Source: Micromonospora_J zhanjiangensis
GTDB taxonomy: Bacteria; Actinomycetota; Actinomycetes; Mycobacteriales; Micromonosporaceae
Assembly: GCF_042650605.1 (NCBI RefSeq)
Contig: NZ_JBHSBN010000014.1
Span: 111,921-175,920, forward strand
Direction of reading: 5' to 3'
Length of the DNA: 64,000 nucleotides
Shown: positions 41,746-49,953 of the stretch, in pieces
How the letters are laid out: the number at the start of each line of letters is the position of its first letter
Position numbering within the stretch: the stretch's first letter is position 1
Translations under genes and position numbers: made by a program
The notes under the pieces: model-generated
The model's input: only the letters and a program-made list of their open reading frames with translations
Databases searched by the model: none
Told to the model about the DNA's origin: nothing

Positions 41746-42600
41746 GTGCGTTACACCCAGGCACCCGAGCGCCGCCGCGAGCTTCTCCGTCGGGTGGAGG
41801 ACGCCGGGTACGTCTCCTCGACGGAGGCGGCGGTCGCGCTGGCCGTGTCGGAGATGACCATCCGACGCGACCTGCGGCAGCTCGCCGCGCAAGGGCTCGT
41901 CAACCGGGTCGCGGGCGGCGCGAGCCTGCCCACACCGACCGCCGGCGCGCCGTTCGAGCAGCGGCGGGGCGCGGCCATGACGGAGAAGGAGGCCGTCGCG
42001 CGGGCGGCCGTGCCGCTCGTCACGTCCGACGCGGTGGTGGCCCTCGACGCGGGCACCACCGTCGCGGCCCTGGCCGCCCTGCTGCCCGGTGGACTCACCG
42101 TGGTCACCCACTCCGTACCGGTGATCCAGACCTGTGTCGGGCGGGCGGACCTCGAACTGATCGCGTTGGGCGGCGCCTACCACGGCCCCACCCGCTCGTT
42201 CACCGGTCCGATCACCCGGACCAGCCTCGGCGACCTCGCGGTCGACGTGGCGGTGCTGTCGGCGACCGCGGCCGGGCCGGCCGGCGTCTACTCCGCGAAC
42301 GCCTCCGACGCGGACACCAAGCGGGCCATGGCCCGCATCGCCCGCCGCGTGGTCCTGCTGCTCGACCACGGCAAGCTCGACGCCCGCGCGCCGATGCGGT
42401 TCATGGACCTCGCGGCGGTGGACGTGGTCGTCATCGACGGGGGAGTGGCCGGCGAACAGTTGGCCATGCTCCGCGCGCACTGCCGGCAGGTGGTGGTCGC
42501 GCCGCTGTCCGGGGCGGCGCCGGCCCGGGTCGACGGCGACCTCCCCGGCGCTCCGCCGGTCGCCCGACGGCCCGCTCGCGCCGCCGTGGCCGGCCGATGA
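41746..42600 (+). CDS. DeoR-family transcriptional regulator
   Basis: A 284-residue sugar-phosphate-responsive repressor. The N-terminal winged helix (RRRELLRRVEDAGYVSSTEA, then VSEMTIRRDLRQLAAQGLV) is followed by the DeoR C-terminal sensor domain (ALDAGTTVAALAALL; VVTHSVPVIQTC; ELIALGGAY; VLLLDHGKLD). It probably represses the divergent sugar kinase. The GTG at 41746 is supported by the promoter position. It has a Pro/Ala-rich tail of about 35 residues beyond the usual end of the family. Confidence 0.9.
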   Translation: MRYTQAPERRRELLRRVEDAGYVSSTEAAVALAVSEMTIRRDLRQLAAQGLVNRVAGGASLPTPTAGAPFEQRRGAAMTEKEAVARAAVPLVTSDAVVALDAGTTVAALAALLPGGLTVVTHSVPVIQTCVGRADLELIALGGAYHGPTRSFTGPITRTSLGDLAVDVAVLSATAAGPAGVYSANASDADTKRAMARIARRVVLLLDHGKLDARAPMRFMDLAAVDVVVIDGGVAGEQLAMLRAHCRQVVVAPLSGAAPARVDGDLPGAPPVARRPARAAVAGR

Positions 42601-42628
42601 GCGGCCCCTGGCTGATTTCCCGCTGGCG

Positions 42629-42654
42629 AGAACCGTTCCGGGACGCCCGTCGTC
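42629..42654 (+). promoter_or_regulatory. ECF-sigma-type promoter for the zinc-finger/ABC operon
   Basis: AGAAC (42629-42633), 17 nt, CGTC (42651-42654), which differs from the common ECF pattern GGAAC-17 nt-CGTC at one base. It lies about 70 nt before the GTG of the zinc-finger membrane protein. Confidence 0.4.
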
Positions 42655-42722
42655 CTGCCTGATGTGAGAAGAAGCGTGGGCGGGTTCGGTCCGGGTGAGC
42701 CGGCGTGCCTGGCGGTGCGGCG

Positions 42723-43517
42723 GTGAGCACTCATCCCCCGACGGTTCTGGTCGCGCGGTACGCCGTGGGTGGCGCCCACCTCGACGACGCGTCCGTCTGG
42801 GCGGTGGAGGCGCACCTGGAGGGCTGCGCGGCCTGCCGGACGGTGCTGGCCGAGGCCGTCGATCCGGACACCCGCGCCCTGCTGGACCGGGTCGCCGGTC
42901 GGGTGGCCGCGGGCGTCACCACCGGTCCGGGTCCGGCGGGCCGGCGGCGGACGCGGCGCACCGGAACCGCCACCCGGATGCTGCCCTGGTTGGCGATGGC
43001 CGCCGCGCTGATGATGGTCGCGGTCGTCTTCGAACAGACCGTGCACGCCCTGCCGTCGGTGGTGCTGCTGGCCGCGCCGGTGGCGCCGTTGCTGCCGGTG
43101 GCCGCCGTGTGGAGCCGGCACACCGACCCCGCGTGGGAGTTGACCGCCACGGCGGCCCGCGCCGGGCTGTGGCTCCTGCTGCGCCGCACGCTCGGGGCGC
43201 TGCTGGCGGTCGTACCGATTCTCGCGGCCGCGGGGTGGTGGACCGGGCACTCGCCGGCCTTGTTGCTGTTGCCGTGTCTGGCCTTCACCGCGGCGAGCCT
43301 GGCACTGGGCGGGTTGGTCCCGGTGGACCGCGCGGCGCTCGGGCTGGCCCTCGGCTGGTCCGCCGCCGTCGTGGTGCCGAGCCTGTCCACCGAGCGGCTC
43401 CCGGCGCTGCTGCAGCCCGGCAGCTCGCCCGGCTGGGCACTGCTCACGGCGGTGTTGCTGGCCGTGGTGCTGGGCCGGGCGGCGGCCGGCCGCCGACTCG
43501 GCGCCGGCCGCGGCTGA
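42723..43517 (+). CDS. Membrane protein with zinc-finger anti-sigma (zf-HC2-like) N-terminus
   Basis: A 264-residue protein. The N-terminus contains WAVEAHLEGCAACRTVLAEA, the H-x3-C-x2-C zinc motif of anti-sigma factors. After a basic linker, about six membrane helices follow (LPWLAMAAALMMVAVVFEQT; VVLLAAPVAPLLPVAAVW; LGALLAVVPILAAAGWW; LLLLPCLAFTAASLALGGL; ALGLALGWSAAVVVPSL; LLTAVLLAVVLG). Proteins of this type normally follow an ECF sigma gene and precede an ABC transporter; here the transporter follows but no sigma gene precedes. The GTG start is used because it places the zinc motif near the N-terminus as in the family. Confidence 0.82.
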   Translation: MSTHPPTVLVARYAVGGAHLDDASVWAVEAHLEGCAACRTVLAEAVDPDTRALLDRVAGRVAAGVTTGPGPAGRRRTRRTGTATRMLPWLAMAAALMMVAVVFEQTVHALPSVVLLAAPVAPLLPVAAVWSRHTDPAWELTATAARAGLWLLLRRTLGALLAVVPILAAAGWWTGHSPALLLLPCLAFTAASLALGGLVPVDRAALGLALGWSAAVVVPSLSTERLPALLQPGSSPGWALLTAVLLAVVLGRAAAGRRLGAGRG

Positions 43518-43585
43518 TCCGTGACCCGACGGCGGGTCGCGGCACTTCTTGCGAACGACGGAACCACCTGACGAATGGAGACACC

Positions 43586-44389
43586 ATGATTCGCGCGGTG
43601 AGCGCGGCGGAAACCGCACCCACCACATACCCGTGGGCGGTACGCGCCGAGGGGTTGGTCGTCCGGGCCGGACGACGACTGGCCGTCAACGGCCTCAACC
43701 TGACGTTGGGCGACGGGGTGCACGGCCTGCTCGGTCCCAACGGCGCCGGCAAGACGACCCTGATGCGGGCCCTGGCGACGGTGCTGAAACCGGCCGGGGG
43801 ACAGCTGAGCCTGCTCGGCGACGACGTGACCGGGCGGGCCGACCTGCGCCGGGTGCGCCGCGCCCTGGGCTACCTGCCGCAGCACTTCGGCTTCTACCCG
43901 CGGTTCACCGTGCGCGAGTTCGTCGAGTACATGGCCTGGCTCAAGGAGATGCCGAAGGCGGTCATCCCGGGTGCGGTGCAGCGGGCCGTCGAGCGGGTCG
44001 GCCTGGCCGACCGCGCGGACTCCCGGATGAAGACCCTCTCGGGCGGCATGCTGCGCCGGGCCGGCATCGCCCAGGCGATCGTGAACGACCCGCAGGTGCT
44101 GCTGCTCGACGAGCCGACGGTCGGTCTCGACCCGGAGCAGCGCCTCGACTTCCGGGAACTGCTGCGCGAGATCGGCCTGGACAGCTGCGTCCTGGTCTCC
44201 ACCCACCTCGTCGAGGACGTCGCGGCCGCCTGCACCGACGTGGTGCTGATCGACCAGGGCCGGCTGGTGTGGCAGGGCAGCGCGGCGGAACTGGCCGAAC
44301 GTGGCCGGGACGGCGGCGTCGGCGACAGCGCCACCGAACGGGGCTACGCGGCGTTGCTGCGGGCCTACCGGGGGCAGGTGTCGGCATGA
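43586..44389 (+). CDS. ABC transporter ATP-binding protein
   Basis: A 267-residue ATPase that would power the two membrane proteins encoded after it. Walker A GPNGAGKTTL (about residue 51), Q-loop YLPQHFGFYP, signature TLSGGMLRRAGIAQAI, Walker B VLLLDEPTVGLD and switch His STHLVED are all present. The sequence type (QHFGFYPRFT, one-sided LSGGM) is that of DrrA/bacitracin-like exporters. TGGAG lies 5 nt before the ATG. The stop overlaps the ATG of the permease gene by 4 nt (ATGA), so the complex is produced in step. Confidence 0.93.
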   Translation: MIRAVSAAETAPTTYPWAVRAEGLVVRAGRRLAVNGLNLTLGDGVHGLLGPNGAGKTTLMRALATVLKPAGGQLSLLGDDVTGRADLRRVRRALGYLPQHFGFYPRFTVREFVEYMAWLKEMPKAVIPGAVQRAVERVGLADRADSRMKTLSGGMLRRAGIAQAIVNDPQVLLLDEPTVGLDPEQRLDFRELLREIGLDSCVLVSTHLVEDVAAACTDVVLIDQGRLVWQGSAAELAERGRDGGVGDSATERGYAALLRAYRGQVSA

Positions 44390-45768
44390 CGGGCCGCATT
44401 CTGCGCATCGAGCTGCGCCGTTCGGTGGCGGTGGGGTTCGCCCTGCTGTCCCTGGTGGTCGGTACGGCGTTGCTGCTGTCCGCCACGGGTCTGTTCGCGG
44501 GACGGTGGATGCAACTGGCCATCGCCACCCGCACGATGCTGGTGGTGCTCTGGCCGTTGACCCTGGCCGCCGGCGCGTGGCTGGGCAGACGCGACGCCCG
44601 CGCCCGGGTGGTCGAGCTGTTCGCCAGCACCGCCCGGCCGCGGTGGCAGCGCGTCCTGCCGGCCGCGGTCGCGCTGGCGGCCACGGTGGTGACCGGGTAC
44701 GTCCTGATGTTCCTGATCGGGACCGCCTGGGTGGTGCCCAGCTCCCGGTACTTCCCGGTCACCGCGTTGGCCGTCGTCGCGGTCGGTGCGGTGTCGCTGG
44801 TCGCCGCCGGGTGGCTCGGAATGGCCGCCGGTCGGGCCATGCCCCGGCTGATCACCGCCCCCGCGCTCGCCGTGCTCGGGATCCTCGTGGTGGGCCTGCT
44901 GCCCGACTACGTGTCCTCCCGCAACCTCGTCGACCCCGCGGCCGACCCCGACCCCGCGGCCCTGCTGCTCAACCCGGCCTACGGCGGCAGCCTGCACGAT
45001 TTCCAGACGGTCGCCGCCCGGGTCAACCTGACCCAACTGCTGTGGCTGGCGGCGCTCGCGGGCACCGGGCTGTTGCTGGCGGCGGCGGCCAGTCGCCGTT
45101 CCGTGGCGGTTGCCGTGCTGCCGGCGGTGCTCGGCGCCGGGCTCGCGGTGCCCTTTCTACCCGCCGGCGGCTACGACGCGGCCGCGGTGGCCGACCCGGG
45201 TGCCGTCGAGCCGGTCTGTGACGACGACGGCCCGCAGGTCTGTGTCGCCCGGGTGCACGCCGCGTTGCTGCCGGATGTCACCGGTCCGGCCCGCCGGGTC
45301 CTGGCCATGATGGCTGCCAAGCTGCCCGACGCGCCCACCCGCGCGATCGAGACGTCACGGGTCCCGGACTCGGGACGGGCGGTACGCGCCGGGGTGTCGG
45401 TCCGGCACGCGGCCGACACCGTCGTCTTCGACAGTCCGACGATCGGGTCCACCGGCCACGCGGAGTTCGACGACGACTTCCTGTCGCAGCTGCTGGAGGC
45501 GCCCTGGCGACAGGAGTGCCGCGACGGGCGGGACGACATCGACGCCTACCTCTTCCGACTGGTGGCGGCCGACTGGCTGGCCGGCCAACCGTTGACCCCG
45601 CAGGACTGGTGGAACCCCGAGGAACGGGCCCGGGCGGAGCGCGCCCACCAGATCCTCACCGGCCTGCCGGAGCCGGAGCAGCGCCGGCGGATGGCCGCGG
45701 CCCGGGACGCCGCGCTCGCCTGCCGACCGGGTGACCTGCTGCCGATCCTGACCACGGGTACGCCGTGA
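44386..45768 (+). CDS. ABC transporter membrane protein with large extracytoplasmic part
   Basis: A 460-residue membrane protein. About six hydrophobic helices are visible in the first 270 residues (VAVGFALLSLVVGTALLLSA; MLVVLWPLTLAAGAWLG; VALAATVVTGYVLMFLIGTA; VTALAVVAVGAVSLVAAGWL; APALAVLGILVVGLL; LLWLAALAGTGLLLAAAA). A soluble C-terminal half of about 180 residues follows (VCDDDGPQVCVARVHAALL) with two Cys that could form a disulfide. It is coupled by ATGA to the ATPase and by GTGA to the next membrane gene. Substrate unknown. Confidence 0.85.
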   Translation: MTGRILRIELRRSVAVGFALLSLVVGTALLLSATGLFAGRWMQLAIATRTMLVVLWPLTLAAGAWLGRRDARARVVELFASTARPRWQRVLPAAVALAATVVTGYVLMFLIGTAWVVPSSRYFPVTALAVVAVGAVSLVAAGWLGMAAGRAMPRLITAPALAVLGILVVGLLPDYVSSRNLVDPAADPDPAALLLNPAYGGSLHDFQTVAARVNLTQLLWLAALAGTGLLLAAAASRRSVAVAVLPAVLGAGLAVPFLPAGGYDAAAVADPGAVEPVCDDDGPQVCVARVHAALLPDVTGPARRVLAMMAAKLPDAPTRAIETSRVPDSGRAVRAGVSVRHAADTVVFDSPTIGSTGHAEFDDDFLSQLLEAPWRQECRDGRDDIDAYLFRLVAADWLAGQPLTPQDWWNPEERARAERAHQILTGLPEPEQRRRMAAARDAALACRPGDLLPILTTGTP

Positions 45769-46379
45769 GGTGGCTGCGGCTGTACCTGCGCTCCCGTCGG
45801 ATCCCGCTCGCGCTGCTCACCGCGACCGTGACGAGCACGCTGGTGTGGGCACTCTGGCTGGCCTTCAGTGACCGGCCGGTCATCGGCACCCGGTTCGTGA
45901 GCCTCACCGTGACGCTCGCGGTGACCGCGTTCGCCGCCACCCTCGCCGGCGCCGACGACGAACTCGATCACACCGCGGCCACCAGCTGGCCGGTACGTCG
46001 CGCCGGGCACCTGCTGCTGACCGCGACCGCGATCATCGCGCCGCTGCTGCTGAGCACGGTCACTCACGCGCGCTTCGCGCCCCTGGCCGTTGTGGTCCGG
46101 GACACCGCCGGCATTCTCGGGCTCACCGCCCTCGGCGCCGCCCTGGTCGGCGCGGCCTGGTCCTGGCTCGCGCCGTTGGTCTGGACCCTCGTCACGGTCG
46201 TGCCGTTGTTGGATCCCGACGCGGGGCCGCACATGCGGGTCGTCGTCTGGTCGATCGAGCCCGCCGGGTCGACGGCCGCGGCCGCCTGCGCGGGCGTGCT
46301 GGCGGTGACCGGGGTGCTCGCGTACGCGGTCCGGGGTTGTCCCCGCCGGCCGGCCGCCGCGACCGTCGCCGACGGCTGA
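45765..46379 (+). CDS. ABC transporter membrane protein (second permease)
   Basis: A 204-residue membrane protein with about six helices (IPLALLTATVTSTLVWALWL; FVSLTVTLAVTAFAATLAG; GHLLLTATAIIAPLLLSTV; AGILGLTALGAALVGAAW; LVWTLVTVVPLL; AAAACAGVLAVTGVLAYAV). Its GTG start lies in the stop of the preceding permease gene. It closes the zinc-finger/ABC operon and is followed by a strong hairpin. Confidence 0.82.
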   Translation: MRWLRLYLRSRRIPLALLTATVTSTLVWALWLAFSDRPVIGTRFVSLTVTLAVTAFAATLAGADDELDHTAATSWPVRRAGHLLLTATAIIAPLLLSTVTHARFAPLAVVVRDTAGILGLTALGAALVGAAWSWLAPLVWTLVTVVPLLDPDAGPHMRVVVWSIEPAGSTAAAACAGVLAVTGVLAYAVRGCPRRPAAATVADG

Positions 46380-46397
46380 CGCCGCACGGGCGCCGGG

Positions 46398-46438
46398 CCG
46401 GCACCACCCGGGCAGGGGCCCGGGCCGGGTGGTGCCGG
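46398..46438. terminator. Hairpin terminator after the zinc-finger/ABC operon
   Basis: CCGGCACCACCCGG pairs perfectly with CCGGGTGGTGCCGG (14 bp) around a 13-nt loop, 19 nt past the last stop. No U-tract follows, as is common in high-GC actinobacteria. Confidence 0.7.
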
Positions 46439-46768
46439 ATTGGCCAGCCGATCCCACCGCGCTTGGTGGCGATAAGCCTATACATCTGATGGTTCCTGCG
46501 GGGCGTTCGCGGCGGAGGTGGGGTTCGACGGCGGCCGTGGCGGGCGGGACGTGGCCGGCTTCGTCGGGGTCGGAGGTCGATCCGTGGCGGGCGGGGCGGA
46601 CGCATCGACCCGAGCCCACGTTACGACATTGACACATGACGATGACATCTCTAACATCTTATGTCTGAAGCATCGATGATCAAAGATGGGTTGCCGTGCG
46701 GCGCTGTCCGGCCCCTCAGGTGATGGCTGCCCCCCTTCCGCGACCGCGACCACCATGGAGCGATCAAG
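46439..46768. other. Gene-free regulatory stretch before the GH95 gene
   Basis: No supported coding frame was found. The right half has lower GC and holds the promoter at 46629-46657 and a short palindrome, ACAT-CTT-ATGT, at 46654-46664 overlapping the -10 box, which could be an operator. Confidence 0.5.
46629..46657 (+). promoter_or_regulatory. Strong promoter of the GH95-GH2 operon
   Basis: TTGACA (perfect -35), 17 nt, TAACAT (-10). The predicted leader to the GH95 ATG is about 105 nt. Confidence 0.72.
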
Positions 46769-49700
46769 ATGTCCGAACTGACCCGACGGCAGGTGTTGCG
46801 GCTCGGCGCGGCCGGGGCCGGAGCGGCCCTGGTTCCCCTGCCGTGGACAGCGACGGCCCGGGCCGCGGCGGCGCCGCCACCGGAGGTGCCCGCCGCGAAC
46901 GACCTGGCACTGTGGTACGACCAGAGCGCCGGCACGGACTGGCTGCGCGCCCTGCCGATCGGCAACGGACGGCTGGGCGCGATGGTGTTCGGCACCGTCG
47001 ACACCGAGCGGTTGCAGCTCAACGAGGACACCGTCTGGGCCGGTGGGCCGTACGACCAGAGCAACCCGCGGGGCGCGGGGGCGTTGGCGCAGATCCGGCA
47101 ACTGGTCTTCCAGAACCAGTGGAGCCAGGCGCAGAGCATGATCGACCAGAACATGCTCGGCAACCCGTCCGCGCAGCTGGCGTTCCAGCCGGTCGGCAAC
47201 CTGCGGCTCACCGTCGGCAACACCACCGGGGTCTCCGGGTACTACCGCTACCTGGACCTGACGACGGCCACCACCGCCGTGTCGTACCAGCAGAACGGCG
47301 TGCGGTTCCGGCGCGAGATGTTCGCGAGCGCGCCGGATCAGGTGATCGCCGTCCGGCTGACCGCGGACCGGGCCGGCTCGATCACCTTCTCGGCGCGGTT
47401 CGACAGCCCGCAGCGCACGACGGTGTCCAGCCCGGACAACACGACGGTGGCCCTCGACGGCGTCTCCGGTGACCAGCGAGGGCTGGCCGGCAAGGTGAAG
47501 TTCCGGGCCCTGGCCCGGGTGGTCGCGGACGGCGGCAGCGTCAGCAGCTCCGGCGGCACCGTGCAGGTGCGGTCGGCCGACAGCGTGACCGTGCTGATCT
47601 CCATCGGCACCAGCTACGTCAACTACCGGGACGTCGGCGGCGACCACCAGGGCATCGCCGCGCGCCACCTCACCGCCGCGGCGACCAGGACGTACGACGA
47701 CCTGTGCGGCCGGCACGTGGCCGACTACCAGCGGCTGTTCGGCCGGACCACGCTCGACCTGGGTCGTACCGCGGCGGCCGACCAGCCGACCGACGTGCGG
47801 ATCGCCCAGCACGCGAACGCCAACGACCCGCAGTTCTCGGCGCTGCTGTTCCAGTTCGGCCGGTACCTGCTGATCTCCTGCTCCCGTCCCGGCACCCAGC
47901 CAGCCAACCTGCAGGGCATCTGGAACGACTCGCTGAGCCCGGCCTGGGATTCGAAGTACACCCTCAACGCCAACCTGCCGATGAACTACTGGCCGACCGA
48001 CACCACCAACCTGTCGGAATGCTACGAGCCGGTGTTCCGGATGATCAACGACCTCACCGTCACCGGCGCCCGCACCGCCCAGGTGCAGTACGGCGCCCCC
48101 GGCTGGGTCACCCACCACAACACCGACGGCTGGCGCGGCTCGTCGGTCGTGGACTTCGCCACGTCGGGCATGTGGCAGACCGGTGGCGCGTGGCTGGCCA
48201 CGATGATCTGGGACCACTACCTGTTCACCGGCGACCTCGACTTCCTGCGGCAGTACTACCCCGCGATGAAGGGCGCCGCGCAGTTCTTCGTCGCCACGCT
48301 GGTGCCGGAGCCGACCCTCAAGTACCTGGTCACCAACCCGTCAAACTCCCCGGAACTGACCCACCACTCGGGCGTCAGCGTCTGCGCCGGCCCGACCATG
48401 GACAACCAGATCCTGCGTGACCTGTTCACCGGCTGCGCCCGGGCGAGCGAACTGCTCGGCGTGGACGCCGACTTCCGTACCCAGGTCCTGGCCACGCGGG
48501 ACCGGCTGCCACCGATGAAGGTCGGCTCGCGCGGCAACATCCAGGAATGGCTCTACGACTGGGTCGAGACCGAGCAGAACCACCGGCACATCTCGCACCT
48601 CTACGGACTGCACCCGAGCAACCAGATCACCAAGCGCGGCACCCCGAGCCTGTTCACCGCCGCCCGCCGCACCCTGGAACTGCGCGGCGACGACGGCACC
48701 GGCTGGTCCCTCGCCTGGAAGATCAACTATTGGGCGCGGATGGAGGAGGGCGCGCGGGCGCACAACCTGATCCGGCTGCTCGTGACGACGGCGAAGCTCG
48801 CGCCGAACATGTTCGACCTGCACCCGCCGTTCCAGATCGACGGCAACTTCGGCGCCACGTCCGGCATCGCCGAGATGCTCCTGCAGAGCCACAACGGCGA
48901 ACTGCACGTGCTGCCCGCGCTGCCGCCGGCCTGGCCGAAGGGAAAGGTGCGGGGTCTGCGGGGCCGGGGCGGCCACACCGTGGACGCCACCTGGAGCGCC
49001 GGCGGCCCCGACGAGATCATGCTGCGGCCCGACCGCGGCGGTCCCGTCACCGTCCGGTGCCGGATGTTCACCGGCACGTACCAGATCACCGACACCACGA
49101 CGGGCGAGGCGGTCCCGGTCGCCAGGCCCGAGCCGGACGTCGTCGTCCTGACCGCCCAGGCCGGTCACACCTACCGCTTCGCGGCGCAGCAGAAGACCAT
49201 CGTCGGTGCCACCGTGTACGCCGACGTGAACTACGCCGGCGCCAGCGCCGCGCTGGCCGCCGGTGACTACACCACCGCGCAGTTGCAGGCCGCGGGCATC
49301 GGCCCGCGCACCATCTCGTCGCTCCGGGTCACCGCCGGCTATCAGGTCACCGGCTACGCGGGCGACAACTTCACCGGTACGAGTTGGACGTTCCCGGCCG
49401 ACAACGCCGACCTGAGCGCCACCGGCAACAACGACGCCATCGCCTCGCTGAAGGTGACCACCGCGTCCACGCCGCCGTCGGCGTACGTGCGGATCGCCAA
49501 CGTCAGCACCGGGCTGGTGCTGGACAGCGGCGGGAACGTCGGGTCCGGCTCGGTGCTCAAGCAGTGGAACTGGGACGGCAGCAACAACCTGCAGTGGCAG
49601 CTGGTCGACCTCGGTGGCGGCTGGTACCGGCTGGTCAACCGGACCAACGGCATGGTGGTCGACAGCGGGGGCAACAGCGCCAACGGCGCCAACGCCGTGC

Positions 49701-49891
49701 AGTCGCCGTGGAACGGCGGCAACAACCAGCAGTGGCGGCTGGGCGACACCGGGAGCGGCCGTTACCAGATCATCAACCGTGGTACCGGTACCGCCCTCGA
49801 CGGCATGGGCAACAGCACCGCCGGCTCCACGGTGGGCCTGTGGACGCCGAACAGCAGCACCAACAACCAGTGGACCGTCAGCACCCTCTGA
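46769..49891 (+). CDS. GH95 glycoside hydrolase (alpha-L-fucosidase/alpha-L-galactosidase type) with crystallin-like and ricin domains
   Basis: A 1040-residue secreted enzyme. A twin-arginine signal (TRRQVLRLGAAGAGAALV) is followed by the GH95 N-terminal beta domain (WLRALPIGNGRLGAMVFG) and the (alpha/alpha)6 barrel. Catalytic residues can be placed by motif: Asn400 and Asn402 (LNANLPMNYWP), general acid Glu593 (NIQEWLYDW) and Asp691 (FQIDGNFG). After the GH95 C-terminal domain comes a beta/gamma-crystallin-like domain (about residues 812-905: VYADVNYAGASAAL; GYQVTGYAGDNFTGTSW), then a ricin B lectin domain with QxW repeats (LQWQL, QQWRL, NQWTV). It heads an operon with the GH2 gene. Alpha-1,2-fucosidase is the commonest activity. 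Confidence 0.9.
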   Translation: MSELTRRQVLRLGAAGAGAALVPLPWTATARAAAAPPPEVPAANDLALWYDQSAGTDWLRALPIGNGRLGAMVFGTVDTERLQLNEDTVWAGGPYDQSNPRGAGALAQIRQLVFQNQWSQAQSMIDQNMLGNPSAQLAFQPVGNLRLTVGNTTGVSGYYRYLDLTTATTAVSYQQNGVRFRREMFASAPDQVIAVRLTADRAGSITFSARFDSPQRTTVSSPDNTTVALDGVSGDQRGLAGKVKFRALARVVADGGSVSSSGGTVQVRSADSVTVLISIGTSYVNYRDVGGDHQGIAARHLTAAATRTYDDLCGRHVADYQRLFGRTTLDLGRTAAADQPTDVRIAQHANANDPQFSALLFQFGRYLLISCSRPGTQPANLQGIWNDSLSPAWDSKYTLNANLPMNYWPTDTTNLSECYEPVFRMINDLTVTGARTAQVQYGAPGWVTHHNTDGWRGSSVVDFATSGMWQTGGAWLATMIWDHYLFTGDLDFLRQYYPAMKGAAQFFVATLVPEPTLKYLVTNPSNSPELTHHSGVSVCAGPTMDNQILRDLFTGCARASELLGVDADFRTQVLATRDRLPPMKVGSRGNIQEWLYDWVETEQNHRHISHLYGLHPSNQITKRGTPSLFTAARRTLELRGDDGTGWSLAWKINYWARMEEGARAHNLIRLLVTTAKLAPNMFDLHPPFQIDGNFGATSGIAEMLLQSHNGELHVLPALPPAWPKGKVRGLRGRGGHTVDATWSAGGPDEIMLRPDRGGPVTVRCRMFTGTYQITDTTTGEAVPVARPEPDVVVLTAQAGHTYRFAAQQKTIVGATVYADVNYAGASAALAAGDYTTAQLQAAGIGPRTISSLRVTAGYQVTGYAGDNFTGTSWTFPADNADLSATGNNDAIASLKVTTASTPPSAYVRIANVSTGLVLDSGGNVGSGSVLKQWNWDGSNNLQWQLVDLGGGWYRLVNRTNGMVVDSGGNSANGANAVQSPWNGGNNQQWRLGDTGSGRYQIINRGTGTALDGMGNSTAGSTVGLWTPNSSTNNQWTVSTL

Positions 49892-49953
49892 CCACCCGTC
49901 GGACGGCGGGAACGGACCGTTGTGATCGCGGGACAGTTCCGGAGAGGCCAGCC

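Noticed and set aside
49892..49953. Separate promoter for the GH2 gene.
   Set aside because: Only 62 nt separate it from the GH95 stop, with a ribosome site but no -35/-10 pair, so co-transcription is simpler.
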